A stretch of DNA of 64,000 nt from positions 4,971,971-5,035,970 of the forward strand of contig NC_020170.2 of assembly GCF_000224145.3 (NCBI RefSeq). The letters are read 5' to 3'. Shown piece by piece: positions 48,746 through 61,300 of this stretch (the stretch's first letter is position 1; each line of letters starts with the position of its first letter). Position numbers and translations under genes: made by a program. This stretch comes from Ciona intestinalis (taxonomy: Eukaryota; Chordata; Ascidiacea; Phlebobranchia; Cionidae). The notes below the pieces were generated by a model. It saw nothing but the letters and a program-made list of their open reading frames with translations. It was not told the origin of the DNA and searched no databases.

Positions 48746-51700
48746 ATGCCGCCGTATGAGCACCTTTTAGAATACAAGCATATATGGACGAAACCAAAAG
48801 ACGTCCTGGTGTTTTATGTCAACGGTGTTAAGGTAGCCTACTATAGATTAAAATGAAACATCTTTTTTATTTTTGGGGGATTTTTTAATGGCAAAATCCA
48901 AGAAACGTTAAAAGGCGGCAAGTCAAGTCATAGTAAAACTAAAGTCATTTAGCGGCACGCGAATAGTTAGTATAGTAGGGTGGGGAAAGATGGAACACCT
49001 TTTCGTTCGTTCCATTTAGTAGAAAAATAAATAAAGAACATTCAAAGAATTACAAAACCGTATCCTCACGACCCCCGTAGACCGACAATAATTGTTTAAA
49101 ACACGATCAGGATATTTGAATATTAAGCGCTAAAGGTGTCACGTATTACCCCACAGTACTCTATCATTATTCGGTTTATAGTAACATAATAATACAGCAT
49201 TTTTAATTTGTTTTCTAGGTGACCGAGCCACATCCGGAGCCAGAAACCACTCTTCTCGTTTACATTAGAACAAAACGTGAGTGACCTATTACGGAAATAT
49301 TTTTCATTCATGTACAAAAACACCAAACGCGTTAACAATAGACAACGTTGTATTTATTTTTGGGCTGTCGACGTTTTATCAGAAAGACTATTTACGTATT
49401 AAACGTAAGTGATTTCACATCTGTGTTATAGTGTTATGCACGTTATAATACAATATACATACTGGTTTCAATGTAAGATAAACTATGACTCTACACCGCT
49501 GGTCCCTCTGTACCACTATCTAAGTTAAATGCGTAGGTGTGTTATATCCCATGGTAGAATGCTTACGCTTTACAGCATTTGCAGGTGGTAAGAAGTAGCA
49601 TTGTTCTACTTCTCGGTATACATGGATACATTTCGATAATGGTGTCTTTTATGAATATATATTCAATTTCGTGTATCTAACCATAATGGTCATATGGCAG
49701 GACGATTCTTGTCTAAAGAAAGACAGTAATTAAGGACCTGATTCCACGAAAACATTACAGACTTAAAGAAAGTCCAACTAATTGTATTATATAAGAGGTA
49801 TAGTAGGGTAGGGGAAGATTGGACACCTTAAATTTAGCACAGAATATATAAACATCCTGATCGTGTTTAAACAATCAACAACGGTCTATTGAAGTCGTGA
49901 GGTTACGGTTTTATAATTCTTTTACTTGTTTACTACCAAATTCGACAAAAAAATAGAATGAAAAGGTGTCCTATCTTCCCCCGCTGTACTGTATATAAAT
50001 CGCCTAAATGGTTTCATTAATCTCAACATAAAAGCGATCTTGTTATTATACAACTTTTTGAACTTGATTTTTGTCTCTTACTTATTTGTTGACACCATAT
50101 CCTTACTGGACATTATGTGACTTTTTTTGTTTTAGTTCGTTTAACTGGAACAAAGCTGGGATGCGGAGAAGGCGGGTGTGGCGCATGTACTGTTATGGTT
50201 TCAAAATGGGACAAGGAGAAGAACCGCATCGTGTGAGTTTGAATACATTTTTTATACTACGGCACAATTTTGTCTGTCTTCTATAAATCTGGTAACTCGT
50301 CAGCTGGCATGAGGTGTATGAAACAAAACATCCGTGTTACGACTGCCGTTTTACATTCATTAATAAAGAAAGTGGGATATAAAGTAAATGCGCTGTGGTT
50401 CTAACAGCACCTCTGTGTTAGGGCGCGTTGTCCGATTTTTTAACATTGTATAGTAGGGGGGGGAATGGGACTTGTTTTCATTCTCTTTTCTCGTCCCATT
50501 TGGTAGTAAAAAACATACTTACATAATTATATATAAAACCATATCCTCACGAATCTAAAAGAGTGTGGTTAATTGTTTAAAAGGATTTAGTTACTCACGA
50601 TATCCCATCTTACCCCACGGTACAAAACGTTGTTTTTTTGTTTTTTCAGACATTTTTCGGTTAACTCCTGTCTTGCTCCGGTTGTTTCCATGCACGGATA
50701 TGCTGTTACGACGGTGGAGGGAATAGGCAGCACAAAGACAAAACTTCATGCAGTGCAGGTGACTTATGTAATAATAAATTATAAAATGTATACAAATATG
50801 TGTTTTGCAATATAATTTCGTATGTTTCAGCATGTTGTATACATTAACCATTACGTTGGCTGTTTCCATACCAAGCGGCCAAGTTTGAATGCCGTAACAT
50901 CATGGCTTTAGTATACCGATCGACCTTTATATTGATAAGCACACAGCCTCAACCATTTGGTCGTAAAATGAATAATAGAGCAATCCTACAATGCGGCAAC
51001 TGTCGTTTGAAGATTTACTTACGTTGTAACTCGTAAGCGGGCATATGAAACAGCTATGTCAACACATGTAGTTATAATGAACGTCCTTGCCACGCCACGG
51101 GTCGTTAAATAAGTTACATTTTTAATTCATTAGATACATTTTTACAAGCAGTGAGATAATTCTACTGCACTTATAGGAACGTCTTGCCAAGTTTCATGGT
51201 TCACAATGCGGTTTCTGTACCCCGGGGATTGTTATGTCCATGTACACACTACTGCGAAACAACCCCGTTCCGGATATGGAGAGCATAGAAAAATCACTAC
51301 AAGGAAATCTGTGCAGATGTACAGGCTATCGCCCGATATTAGGAGGTTTGAGAAATAATGTATATGGGGGGAATATGGGACATCACACATAATATCTAAA
51401 TATCCTGATGATGTTTTAAGGATACAGTTTTATAATTCGCGAGGATACAGTTTTATAATTCTTTAAACGTCCTTTGTTTACTACTAAATGGAATGAGAAA
51501 ATGAAGTGAAAATGTGTCCTATCTTTCACCGCTACTGTGTAGGGTAAAAATAGAAATGCGTTAGCCCATATTGCCCCATATTTCCTAATGTGTTATTAAC
51601 AATTAACAACAACCTTTTATAGTTGGATACGGATATCTAATTTTGTACTTTTTGTTTGCTATAAAATGGAACGATCCAGACAAAGAAAACATGGGCTATC

Positions 51701-52321
51701 TTACTCCAATCTACTATATATTAAAACGAATGCCGAGTGCATGACTTACGAATTTTGCAGCTTTTCGGACCTTTTCTGCAAGCAAAAACGGATGCCCAAT
51801 GGGTGATAAATGTTGCCGGAATAAACCCAGCGAGGATTCAAAACAAGGTAGTAAACCTTTTGTAGGTCCAGGGCTTTATACATCAATAAAATCTAACCAA
51901 AGAAATATTGTTTACTACCGCCGCTCCCATACGTGGCGCTAGTAATTATAGCTTCTGTCTTTCGGAATGTTTGTTCAACCTTGATACCGGTATGCTGTTT
52001 ACTGCCGACTGTGCAAAATAGATATTTGCCTACGCCCTTAATGAATATCATGAGCATTCGTTAAGAATCTAATGTTAAACCCTCAGAAAGTCTTGCCCTA
52101 TGGCAGACAAAACACTAGAAATAAAATAACGTTTTTGTTATACCAAATGAGCCGATAAATATTAGTTTACGTTATATCTGGTAGCAGAAGTAACGAAATA
52201 TTCGTGTCCTTAATCCACAGAAAACGGAGAACAACAAGAAGTTCACCTTGAAGACCAAACGGATTCTTTTAGCCAGCAATATGATCCAACACAAGAGCCC
52301 ATATTCCCCCCTGAACTTTTG
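48746..52321 (+). CDS. XDH: XDH exons 1-7: two 2Fe-2S domains and linker
   Basis: Exon 1 gives a leader of about 20 residues before LVFYVNGVK. The plant-type ferredoxin cluster is intact: [13 protein letters not shown] with the fourth Cys in VNSCLAPV (exons 3-4). The second cluster is CGFC and LCRCTGYRP in exon 5. Exons 6-7 encode the variable linker before the FAD domain (FRTFSA..., then PIFPPELL). The exon 3 donor was taken as ATCGT|GTGAGT, which keeps the phase to exon 4 (VHFSVNS). Confidence 0.95.
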
Positions 52322-55300
52322 GTAAGTTTGGGAACATCAACCACCAGCAGTGCCTATTCTTAGAATTTGTTTTGCTCATCGGTTTCACGTGTCTGTGTGT
52401 GTGACCTATTTATCAAATATGTGTTATCAGAAATCAAAACTCCACAAACAAAGAGCGTTGTTATTTGCTTAAAATACATAATATTTTGATATTATGTGCT
52501 AAAGGCGTCTCATCTTACCCCTCAGAACTGTATGATTTAAAAACGTGCAGTATTTTTAAACTTTAAATTTTTTGCCACTCAAGATTTCCAGCAAAGCTGA
52601 ATCGGACGTTTCGTTAAAATTCGTTGGCGAGCGTGTGACTTGGTACCGACCTACAACACTCGACCAGCTGACCGATTTAAAAGAAAAATTTCCCGATGCT
52701 CATTTGGTTGTTGGCAATACTGAAATCGGAATCGAGACCGGTGTGAAGGGACGTTGCTATCCCGTGATAGTTACACCAGCGTCTGTTCGTGAGCTCTCGC
52801 ACGTAAAGACGGATAACTTAGGTAGCTATGTGTGGATGTGACTTACTTTATCCTCGCGTGGCCGGAAAACGACTGTCGTATTAATTAAGATGTTTTGTTT
52901 CATGCATCTCGTGCCTGCTTACGAATTACCACGTATGTGACTTTCTTGGGGGCTTACAATTTAGACAACCAATTAGTGACTACCGGACGGGGGCAATTGC
53001 CGTTAAGTGTATTACCCAAGAACACATACATATCCACAATGGTAGCAACGACCAGCCTTGAACCCTTAACCTCTGGGTTGCAGTTAACGTGTTGACCATT
53101 GTGCCTGCATTAGTGGAGTTTTGAGTTTGGAGATATATAATAAAACTTTGCCGACATTGATTTTGCATTTTCGCTTAAGTTTTTATGGGTAATGTCTTGT
53201 TTTTAACAGGCATAGAGATTGGCGCTTCCTGTATTTTGAGCGATTTGGTGGAACGCTTGAAAGGGATAGTTGACGAAAGAGGTCAGAACCCGACACAAGC
53301 GTTATCATCGATGCTTGAGATGCTGCATTGGTTTGCTGGCGACCAAATACGAAATGTTGCTGTGAGTTTAAATTCAATTGTACCGTTTTTGTAAATAAGT
53401 ATAGCAGGGTTGGGGAAGATGAGACACCTTTTCATTCTATTTTTTTGTCCCATTTGTTGTTTTTGTAGCCAAAGGAATGAATAAAATTCGGTTGTAAAAA
53501 CACCCTTCAATCGTTTATCTTTTTTTATCTACATACAGTGCTATGGGGTAAGACGGGACACCTTTCGCACACAATATCTAAATATCGCGATCGTGTTTTA
53601 GACAATTAACAACGCTATTTTAGAGTCGTTATTATACAGTTTTAATTCTTTGAAAGTTCTTTATTTACTACCGAGTACGACGAGAAAAAATATGAAAACA
53701 TGTGCCATCTTACCCCAACCCACCCTATTGCTAACAGGTTATCGGTGGAAATATTATGACGGCTAGTCCGATATCCGACCTTAATCCAATCTTCATGGCT
53801 TGTGGTGCGACCGCCAAGTTCATGCTACATTCACGAGGCGAGAGAAAGGTTCCTATGGACCAAACCTTCTTCCCCAGCTACCGAAAGACTAGCGCGCTAA
53901 AAGGGGAAGTTCTAATCTCTGTCCGACTCCCGTTTATGAGACAGGTAAGTTGTTTTTGGCGAGAAAATACAAGTTGACAATATTCACGCCGTACAAACAA
54001 AAGCGCGAACTCTTGCCATTTTCATAATATAAATGGCTAAGTCTGTAGCTTACACAAAAGTCTTTTTATACATTTTTTTTTCTAAACTATTTTCTATTCT
54101 ATAAGACTGCTTAGACCTGGCCCGTTATCACACAGTTTACAAAATTATTGTATGTGGTAACTCGTAAGCGGGCAAGGGGCGTAGCAGACTGTCCTTGCCC
54201 CACGACGCAAGGTTAAAGAAGTTCCATTTGTTTATTCATACATACAAATGGTTGTACCCACAGAGCGAGTACATGAAAGCATACATGCAGTCCAAACGTC
54301 GAGAAGACGACATAGCGATTGTGAACGCAGCTCTGCGTGTGAAATTCCACGACGGCACACGCAAAGTGGAAGAGTTTTCGGCAGCTTTTGGTGGAATGGC
54401 TGCAACGTCCGTTCTGGCCCAGCACACGATGACAAACATTATTGGCAGGTTAGAAAATATTTTATAATGTATAGTCTCAGCCTAACTGCTGCTTTAGTTT
54501 GGATAAGTTTATTAACCGTATACAAACTTGTTACTTGGGTTATGGGTTCAATTCAAGGTTGTCTTTGTCATTACTATGACGTGTGTGTCCTTGGGCAAGA
54601 CACCTAACAATAATTGTTCCAACCCAGTGTTTCCTTTTAAAAGCAGTCCAAATTGTTACCAATACCTTTAAAGTATAGCAGTGTCTACAACCGGACACCC
54701 ATGTTAAAACGAATTTCGTTGCTCTGCCACACAAAGATGTATAAGTTACATTAATTTATACATTCATTCATTTGCTGTATTAAAAACTTAAAGGTATCTT
54801 TTGATTAGTTTTAGCTTAAATTTGATTTACTTTTATTTTAGGGACATACGTGTTAACTCATAGGCGCGCATGAGGTGTATAAAACAGAACACCCGTGTGA
54901 TAACGACTGTTTTCCGGCCATGCAAGTATAGCGCAAGTTACATTCATTCATTCATTCATTCATTTATACTTCGTATTTGTTCTCAGGGAATGGGAAGATG
55001 ATCTAATTGATGACGTGGCTCAGTGGATGCGAGAGGACTTCTGTTTAGAGGTGAATACTCCAGGAGGAATGGTAGAGTACAGGGAAGCTCTTGCTCTGAG
55101 CTTCTTTTTCAAGTTTTATCTTCATGTCAAAGACCTGTTGTTCAAAGATGGGATTTCAGGGGTAAGTATTGAGCAAAGTCAATATATAAACATGTTTATC
55201 TACAGTGACCTAAGTAGCAACCAGCACTTATAGCAGTATGTGTTTAAAAAGTGCTGGTTAGTATTCACGTCACTGCCATCCTTTTCTTTGCATCATTTAA

Positions 55301-58300
55301 CATTTTCGTTTAGATCTTTCGTTTTAACTTCTAACGTCACTGAAGGTCTTTTAGATTTTAAAATGAATTGTTTGGAACAAAAGTCGATTGTTACATATGG
55401 GCACTGATGTTTCTATTGAAACTGACCAGAAAATTATGTGTGTATTGAAAGTGACTAGAAAATCTGTGTCTTGTGCATGTCTTGTGTTTCATAATGCTAT
55501 TGATTTTATGCAGGAAAAGATTTCTCCTGAAGAAGAATGCACCAAAGTTCCTCTTGGGGGAAATCATCATGGATCAATCAGCACACAGACATGGCACGAG
55601 GTAGAACATTTTTTTGCTTACTGACAATTTATTAAATAAAGAAAATTTAAAATGCTTGGGTGACACTTATTGTTTACCTGCATTTACTTGTACACTATCG
55701 ACAATTTTGTTGCTTGCCGATTGGAATTAATTATGCAAGTAAACTTTTAGTTCAAATCCTCATTTGTAATTGTTCTGTGGTTTTAATCTGAAATACTAGG
55801 CAGCTATGAGCAAATTTGTGCTAAACACCGCACATTAGAACTTTAAATGCCTAAGGTGAGCAGTTTTCAAGTGCTGGTGGATTCTGAAAATATTTAAATT
55901 GCGACTGTGATTTAATGAGCCAATCCTAGCCTAGATCCTAGGACCCATGAAGTGCCACGTTGAAGACCTCGCCCACATAGAATAAAATTGGGGCTGCAAT
56001 TAAAGTCAAACTACATCTTTTTAGGTTCCAGACGACCAACCAGAGGACGACACAGTTGGCCGAGCTGTACCCCACCACTCAAGCCAGGTACAAGTCACTG
56101 GTGAAGCCCGATATACTGACGATATACCACCCTATGCAGGTAATTGAATTTTCATTGAATTTCAAGCAGATTTATGGGAAGTGCGCTGTCCTGGTTGAAA
56201 TCTGCAGATCTCATGGAGTGTCTCGCCTAGAACACTCTACTAATATACAACATATTAGAGAAATAAATGTAATTTACAAACTAGGTATACCTATAGTTAT
56301 TTAAGGTACCTATATGCGTATATGCTTGTGTATTAACATCGTTTAAAGTATATTAACATGTTAAATGATAGCACATTGCGAATTTTAACTCATACTAACC
56401 TAAACATATACATATATAACTTGGTGTATTAAAATCTTAAAGTATATTAACACAAATACATTGTTCAGATGAATTACATATGTGGTTGGTGACCAGCCAG
56501 CGTTGCCATGCTCACATTCGTGATGTGGACATAAAAGAAGCGATGACTTCACCAGGGTTTGTGACGTACGTGGACCATCGTGATGTACCGGGGTCAAATA
56601 TAACAGGGGTGATGAAGGGGGATTGCATATTTGCAGAAGATAAGGTGGAATAATTGGATCATATATAGCCATTATGACTGCTATCTATATAACTACTGAA
56701 TGAATGTGTGTCTGATAATTTGGACAACCCATTAGTGACCTATGGGTTGGAGCAATTTTTGTTAAGTGTCTTGCACAAGGACACAACCTCGAACCCAAAG
56801 GTAATAAGTTCAAGGTAGGTGTGCTAACGAACTGTGCCGGACTACTATATAGTAGTATATGTATAGCTAATATAACTTGTAAATTGTTCATTTATTCTCA
56901 ATGGCAAGAAAACAACAGTATTTATAACATAAATGCTCTGTTTCACACAGCTTCTGCTTGCTTACAAATTACCATGTATACAACTTTGTAAGTGTTGGTC
57001 CGTTTTTCTTTGTTGTTTAGTTTTATTTAAGTATATACAGAATGTGTAACCAAATGTTCTTGCATACAGGTCACATGCGTTGGCCAAGTTATCGGCGCTG
57101 TAGTTGCCGACACATACGCGCATGCACAAAGAGCAGCTCAGTTGGTGAAGGTTTCATACGAAGACATTTTTCCAAGAATTTTAACAATAGAGGTGATTTA
57201 ATGTTGATAATGTTACTGCCACACTCATTTATTCTGTTACTTCTGCTAATTTATATGTGTATAATCTTTTGCGGCTCATCTGGTATAAAACCTAGTATTG
57301 AAAGAATATTTGCATTTTGCCTCGTGGAGAGGTTATTTTTGGTGGTTTATCTGGTATAAAAAAAAACGTTGGGTAGTTTTGACGTTTGGTCCGCTGTCTG
57401 CCAAGATTTCGTCAGGAAATGCAACAATACTCTACTTTATGTTTGTTAAATAGAAAAATTACCATGATTTTGCCGGCAGAAAGTTTGTTTTTAAACCTAT
57501 GCGTACCCTGACATTTCAAAAGTTTCAAAAGGCCTGACTTTTAAAAATTTTCAGAAGATTTCTAAAACCACCAACCACTATATGTTTGTTAAATATTCCA
57601 CTTTTAGGATGCAATTGAACATGTGTCGTATTACAGCAGTGCTAATTTAAAAGTTGGAGACGCCGATGCCGCACTAAAAGCAAGTGATCACGTGCTTGAA
57701 GGAGAAATGAGGTTCACATACAATAATAATTACTTTTTTGTCTCTTCGATTAGGTAGCAACATTAAAATATATTTAAAACGAAAAGACGGGATATAGCGA
57801 CCAACAGTTGTTAAAACACGCTTTTAATTAAACATATTTACATTTAATTAAAAGAAAAAAAGGGTAGTTGCTACACCTATATACAAAGTAGATTGCCTAA
57901 AATGCTTTCATATTTTAACACAAGCTTTAAACCCAGGATAGCTGGTCAGGAGCACTTTTACTTAGAAACCAACGGTTGTCTTGTCATTCCTAAAAACGAA
58001 TTTGGGGAGATTGAAATATTTTCATCAACGCAAAATCCGACAGATCTTCAGCTTTACGTAAGTTGTTTGAATAAATTAAGGTAAGTTATTTATTAATAAA
58101 AGTTTTTAACAAATTAAGGTAAGTTATTTTAACAACTTAATGTAAGTAGTTTCAAGGAATTAATGCAAGCTATTAATTTGCGGATGATGGGGGCAATGAC
58201 AGTTGTTATAATACAGGTATTGTATATTATACACCTTGTGCCAGCGCAAGAGTTACCACGAGTGTCAGCCTAAAAGTGCAGCTAGTGCACTAAAAAATGC

Positions 58301-61300
58301 AAGGCTAAAAAGCAGAGTACATACACTATGCATAAAAAGTGAGGAAGGAGTGTCAGCTAAAAAGTGTGGCTGTTGAACCTAGTAATGACCTTGTGCTGCT
58401 TGCAGGCTGCTGAAGCTCTGGGTATCGATATCAACAAAGTTGTTGTCAAAGTGAAACGACTTGGTGGAGGTTTTGGTGGAAAAGAAACTCGCTTTCTGGT
58501 TGTGAGCAACCCGGCTGTAATTGCAGCAAACAAGTAACTTGTGTGGCTTGTTATCTTAGTAATAATCTTAACTTTTAAATGTCTCTTTAATTGCGGTAGC
58601 AAAGATAGAAAATTATTTTAAACGCAAAAAATAAAAAAAATTTAGCGACAAAACAACAGTTACTAAAACACGCTTAGAGTTAAAAAGATATTTTTCATTT
58701 AATTGGAAGAAAAAATCCTAAAGGTTTGACTTTGTGTTTTAGGTGTGGTCGACCTGTTCGGTGCATACTTACCAGGCAAGATGATATGCTCATTACAGGC
58801 CAAAGGCACTCCTTTTACTCAAAGTATAAGGTAACTACATTAATTACTGTAATAAATTCCAGGAATCTGACCCTGATCTGGTGCTCATAGAGTTGAATGA
58901 TTTTTGTGTAAAGAAATACAGTTATAATCGAGTGCTAAGAAAATGTAATAGACAAAAATCAAGTCCAACCAATTGTATAATAATAAAAGATATATATATC
59001 GCTTAAATTACATCGTCAGTCTTTTATTCAAATAGAATACAACGCAAGCTTAATTATATATTATGCCATTTAAACTCTCAGGTTGGATTTACAAAAGACG
59101 GAAAACTGACATCGCTCGTCAACCATATATATAATAATGGAGGAAATACAGCGGATTTGTCTCTCTCTGTCATGAATAGGGCAATGCTCCATGCTGATGG
59201 CACTTACAAGTAAACACCAACCTAATTTTAACCGGGTCTGGATTTTTAAGACTGGAGCTTAACAACTAAAAGTTAATCAAGATAACAAAGCAATTAAATT
59301 TATTGCAATCTTGTTTTAAAGTGCCCGGCAGTGAAACGTAGGTTTGCAAATTTAAATTGTTTTTTCGCTAATTTCTTGCTAAAATCCAGTTATAAATTAT
59401 TCAAGTCTATGCTAAAATATAACATGAAAATGCTCATTAGCAAAAAACTATTTATTTATGCTTTTGACTTAGTATAAGCTGTGCTCTGTTACAACAAAAA
59501 GGAATTCTTCATAAATAAAAAGTTGTGATATTCTATTCTTATAATAAACTTCTCTCTGCTGGCTCGGATCAAAGAATTACTCTCTTTTTCTATAAATTAC
59601 TCCACAGATTTACTCGTTTTTTACATTAATTGATCCTGAGAAATACTGTCTTTTCATGAATTACTTTAGGAAGTTACTCTTTTTCCATGCTTCTGTTTTT
59701 ATTTTTCAGAATTCCCAATGTGTCAATCACTGGTAAAACATGTAAAACAAATATTGCTTCGAATACAGCATTTCGAGGATTCGGCGCGCCCCAGTCTTTG
59801 TTTATTGCAGAAGATTGGATTCAGAAAGTTGCGGCAAGGCTTGGTATGCCACCAGAAAAGGTTTGTGTTATAAAGATGATGTTGCAGAAAACTGAAAACC
59901 ATAACGTGTTATCTCCTAGCTGGTTTTGTGCCAATAAAAAGCCCAAAAGAAAGTATATTAATCTTCTAACTGTTTCTGCTAACTTACTCTATATTGTATA
60001 AAAAATGCCTACTAGCATTAGACAATGATTTTAAACACAACTTGTGCTAATGCAGAGAAAAATTCTATGATTCCATTAAGTCTTGTATTTTGTTCTTTAC
60101 AGTTCCAAGAAATTCATGTAAAGTTAATTTTTTTCAATATACACACAGTACAACAAAATAAAATTGCAACAAAATAAAGTTATTTCTCCTAATTCTCAGG
60201 TTTGGAAGATCAAAATTTCAAAATTTCAACAATGATGTAAAATTTATTTGTAAAAAGCATTCAAACAAAATTAAATTATTTCTCTTGATTCTCAGGTTCG
60301 TGAGATCAACATGTACAAGGAGGGCGATACCACACACTTTGGCCAAATCCTAACAGATTTCAATCTTCCTCGTTGTTGGCGAGAATGTTTAGAACGGTCG
60401 AACTTCGAGGAACGAAAGGCAAAAGTGGAAGAATATAATTTAGCCAATAGGTAAATATTTTGTGGAATTTTTATTAAAAAATTATAAAATTATTAAAAAA
60501 AATCCAGGAAATTTCTTCCATATTCTGGAAATTTGCCACCAAAATTGTTTTCACAGTATTTAAAATAAGATTCCAGAAAAACATTTGCAGGCTTTTTAAC
60601 GCTTTGTCTATTACTTACAGATCCAAATGAATTGTTTGCTCAATTTTCAAAAACCTGTATATTTTAGGTGGAGAAAGCGTGGTATAAGTTGTATTCCAAC
60701 CAAATTTGGAATTTCTTTCGGTCTTACCCAACTCAACCAAGCAGGAGCATTGGTCCATATATATAAAGATGGTTCAGTTCTTTTGACACATGGGGGCACG
60801 GAAATGGGCCAGGGTTTGCACATTAAAACAATCCAGGTATGCTGGTCTGTGTGGTTTAATTAACATATATGTGATGTCTTGTTAGCTCATTCTGTTAGTT
60901 TTGCTACCAGGCATAATGTAAATAATCTTTCAAGTGATCATCTGGTGTAAAGTTAGTGTATTTCCGAAGTTTCGTCTGCCATCCAGCATGACTTCACCAG
61001 GGAATGTAACGTAACATTTTGCAACATTGTTGCGAAAACATTTTCTGATAAAATATTGTCGAATGGCGAAGAAAATAATAGAAACACATTACCTTTTCGT
61101 ATCAGATGAGCTGTTGAATTAATGCTTTTTAGCCAATTTATTTGAAAGGTAATTCAAATGTGAATATAACCAACAGTTTGCTCTTAGATTGCCAGCAAGT
61201 GTCTTGGAATCCCAGTGAGTCAAATCTATGTTTCCAACACAAGCACTGAAACTGTACCAAACACTGCTCCAACTGCAGCTAGTGTGGGTTCAGATATCAA

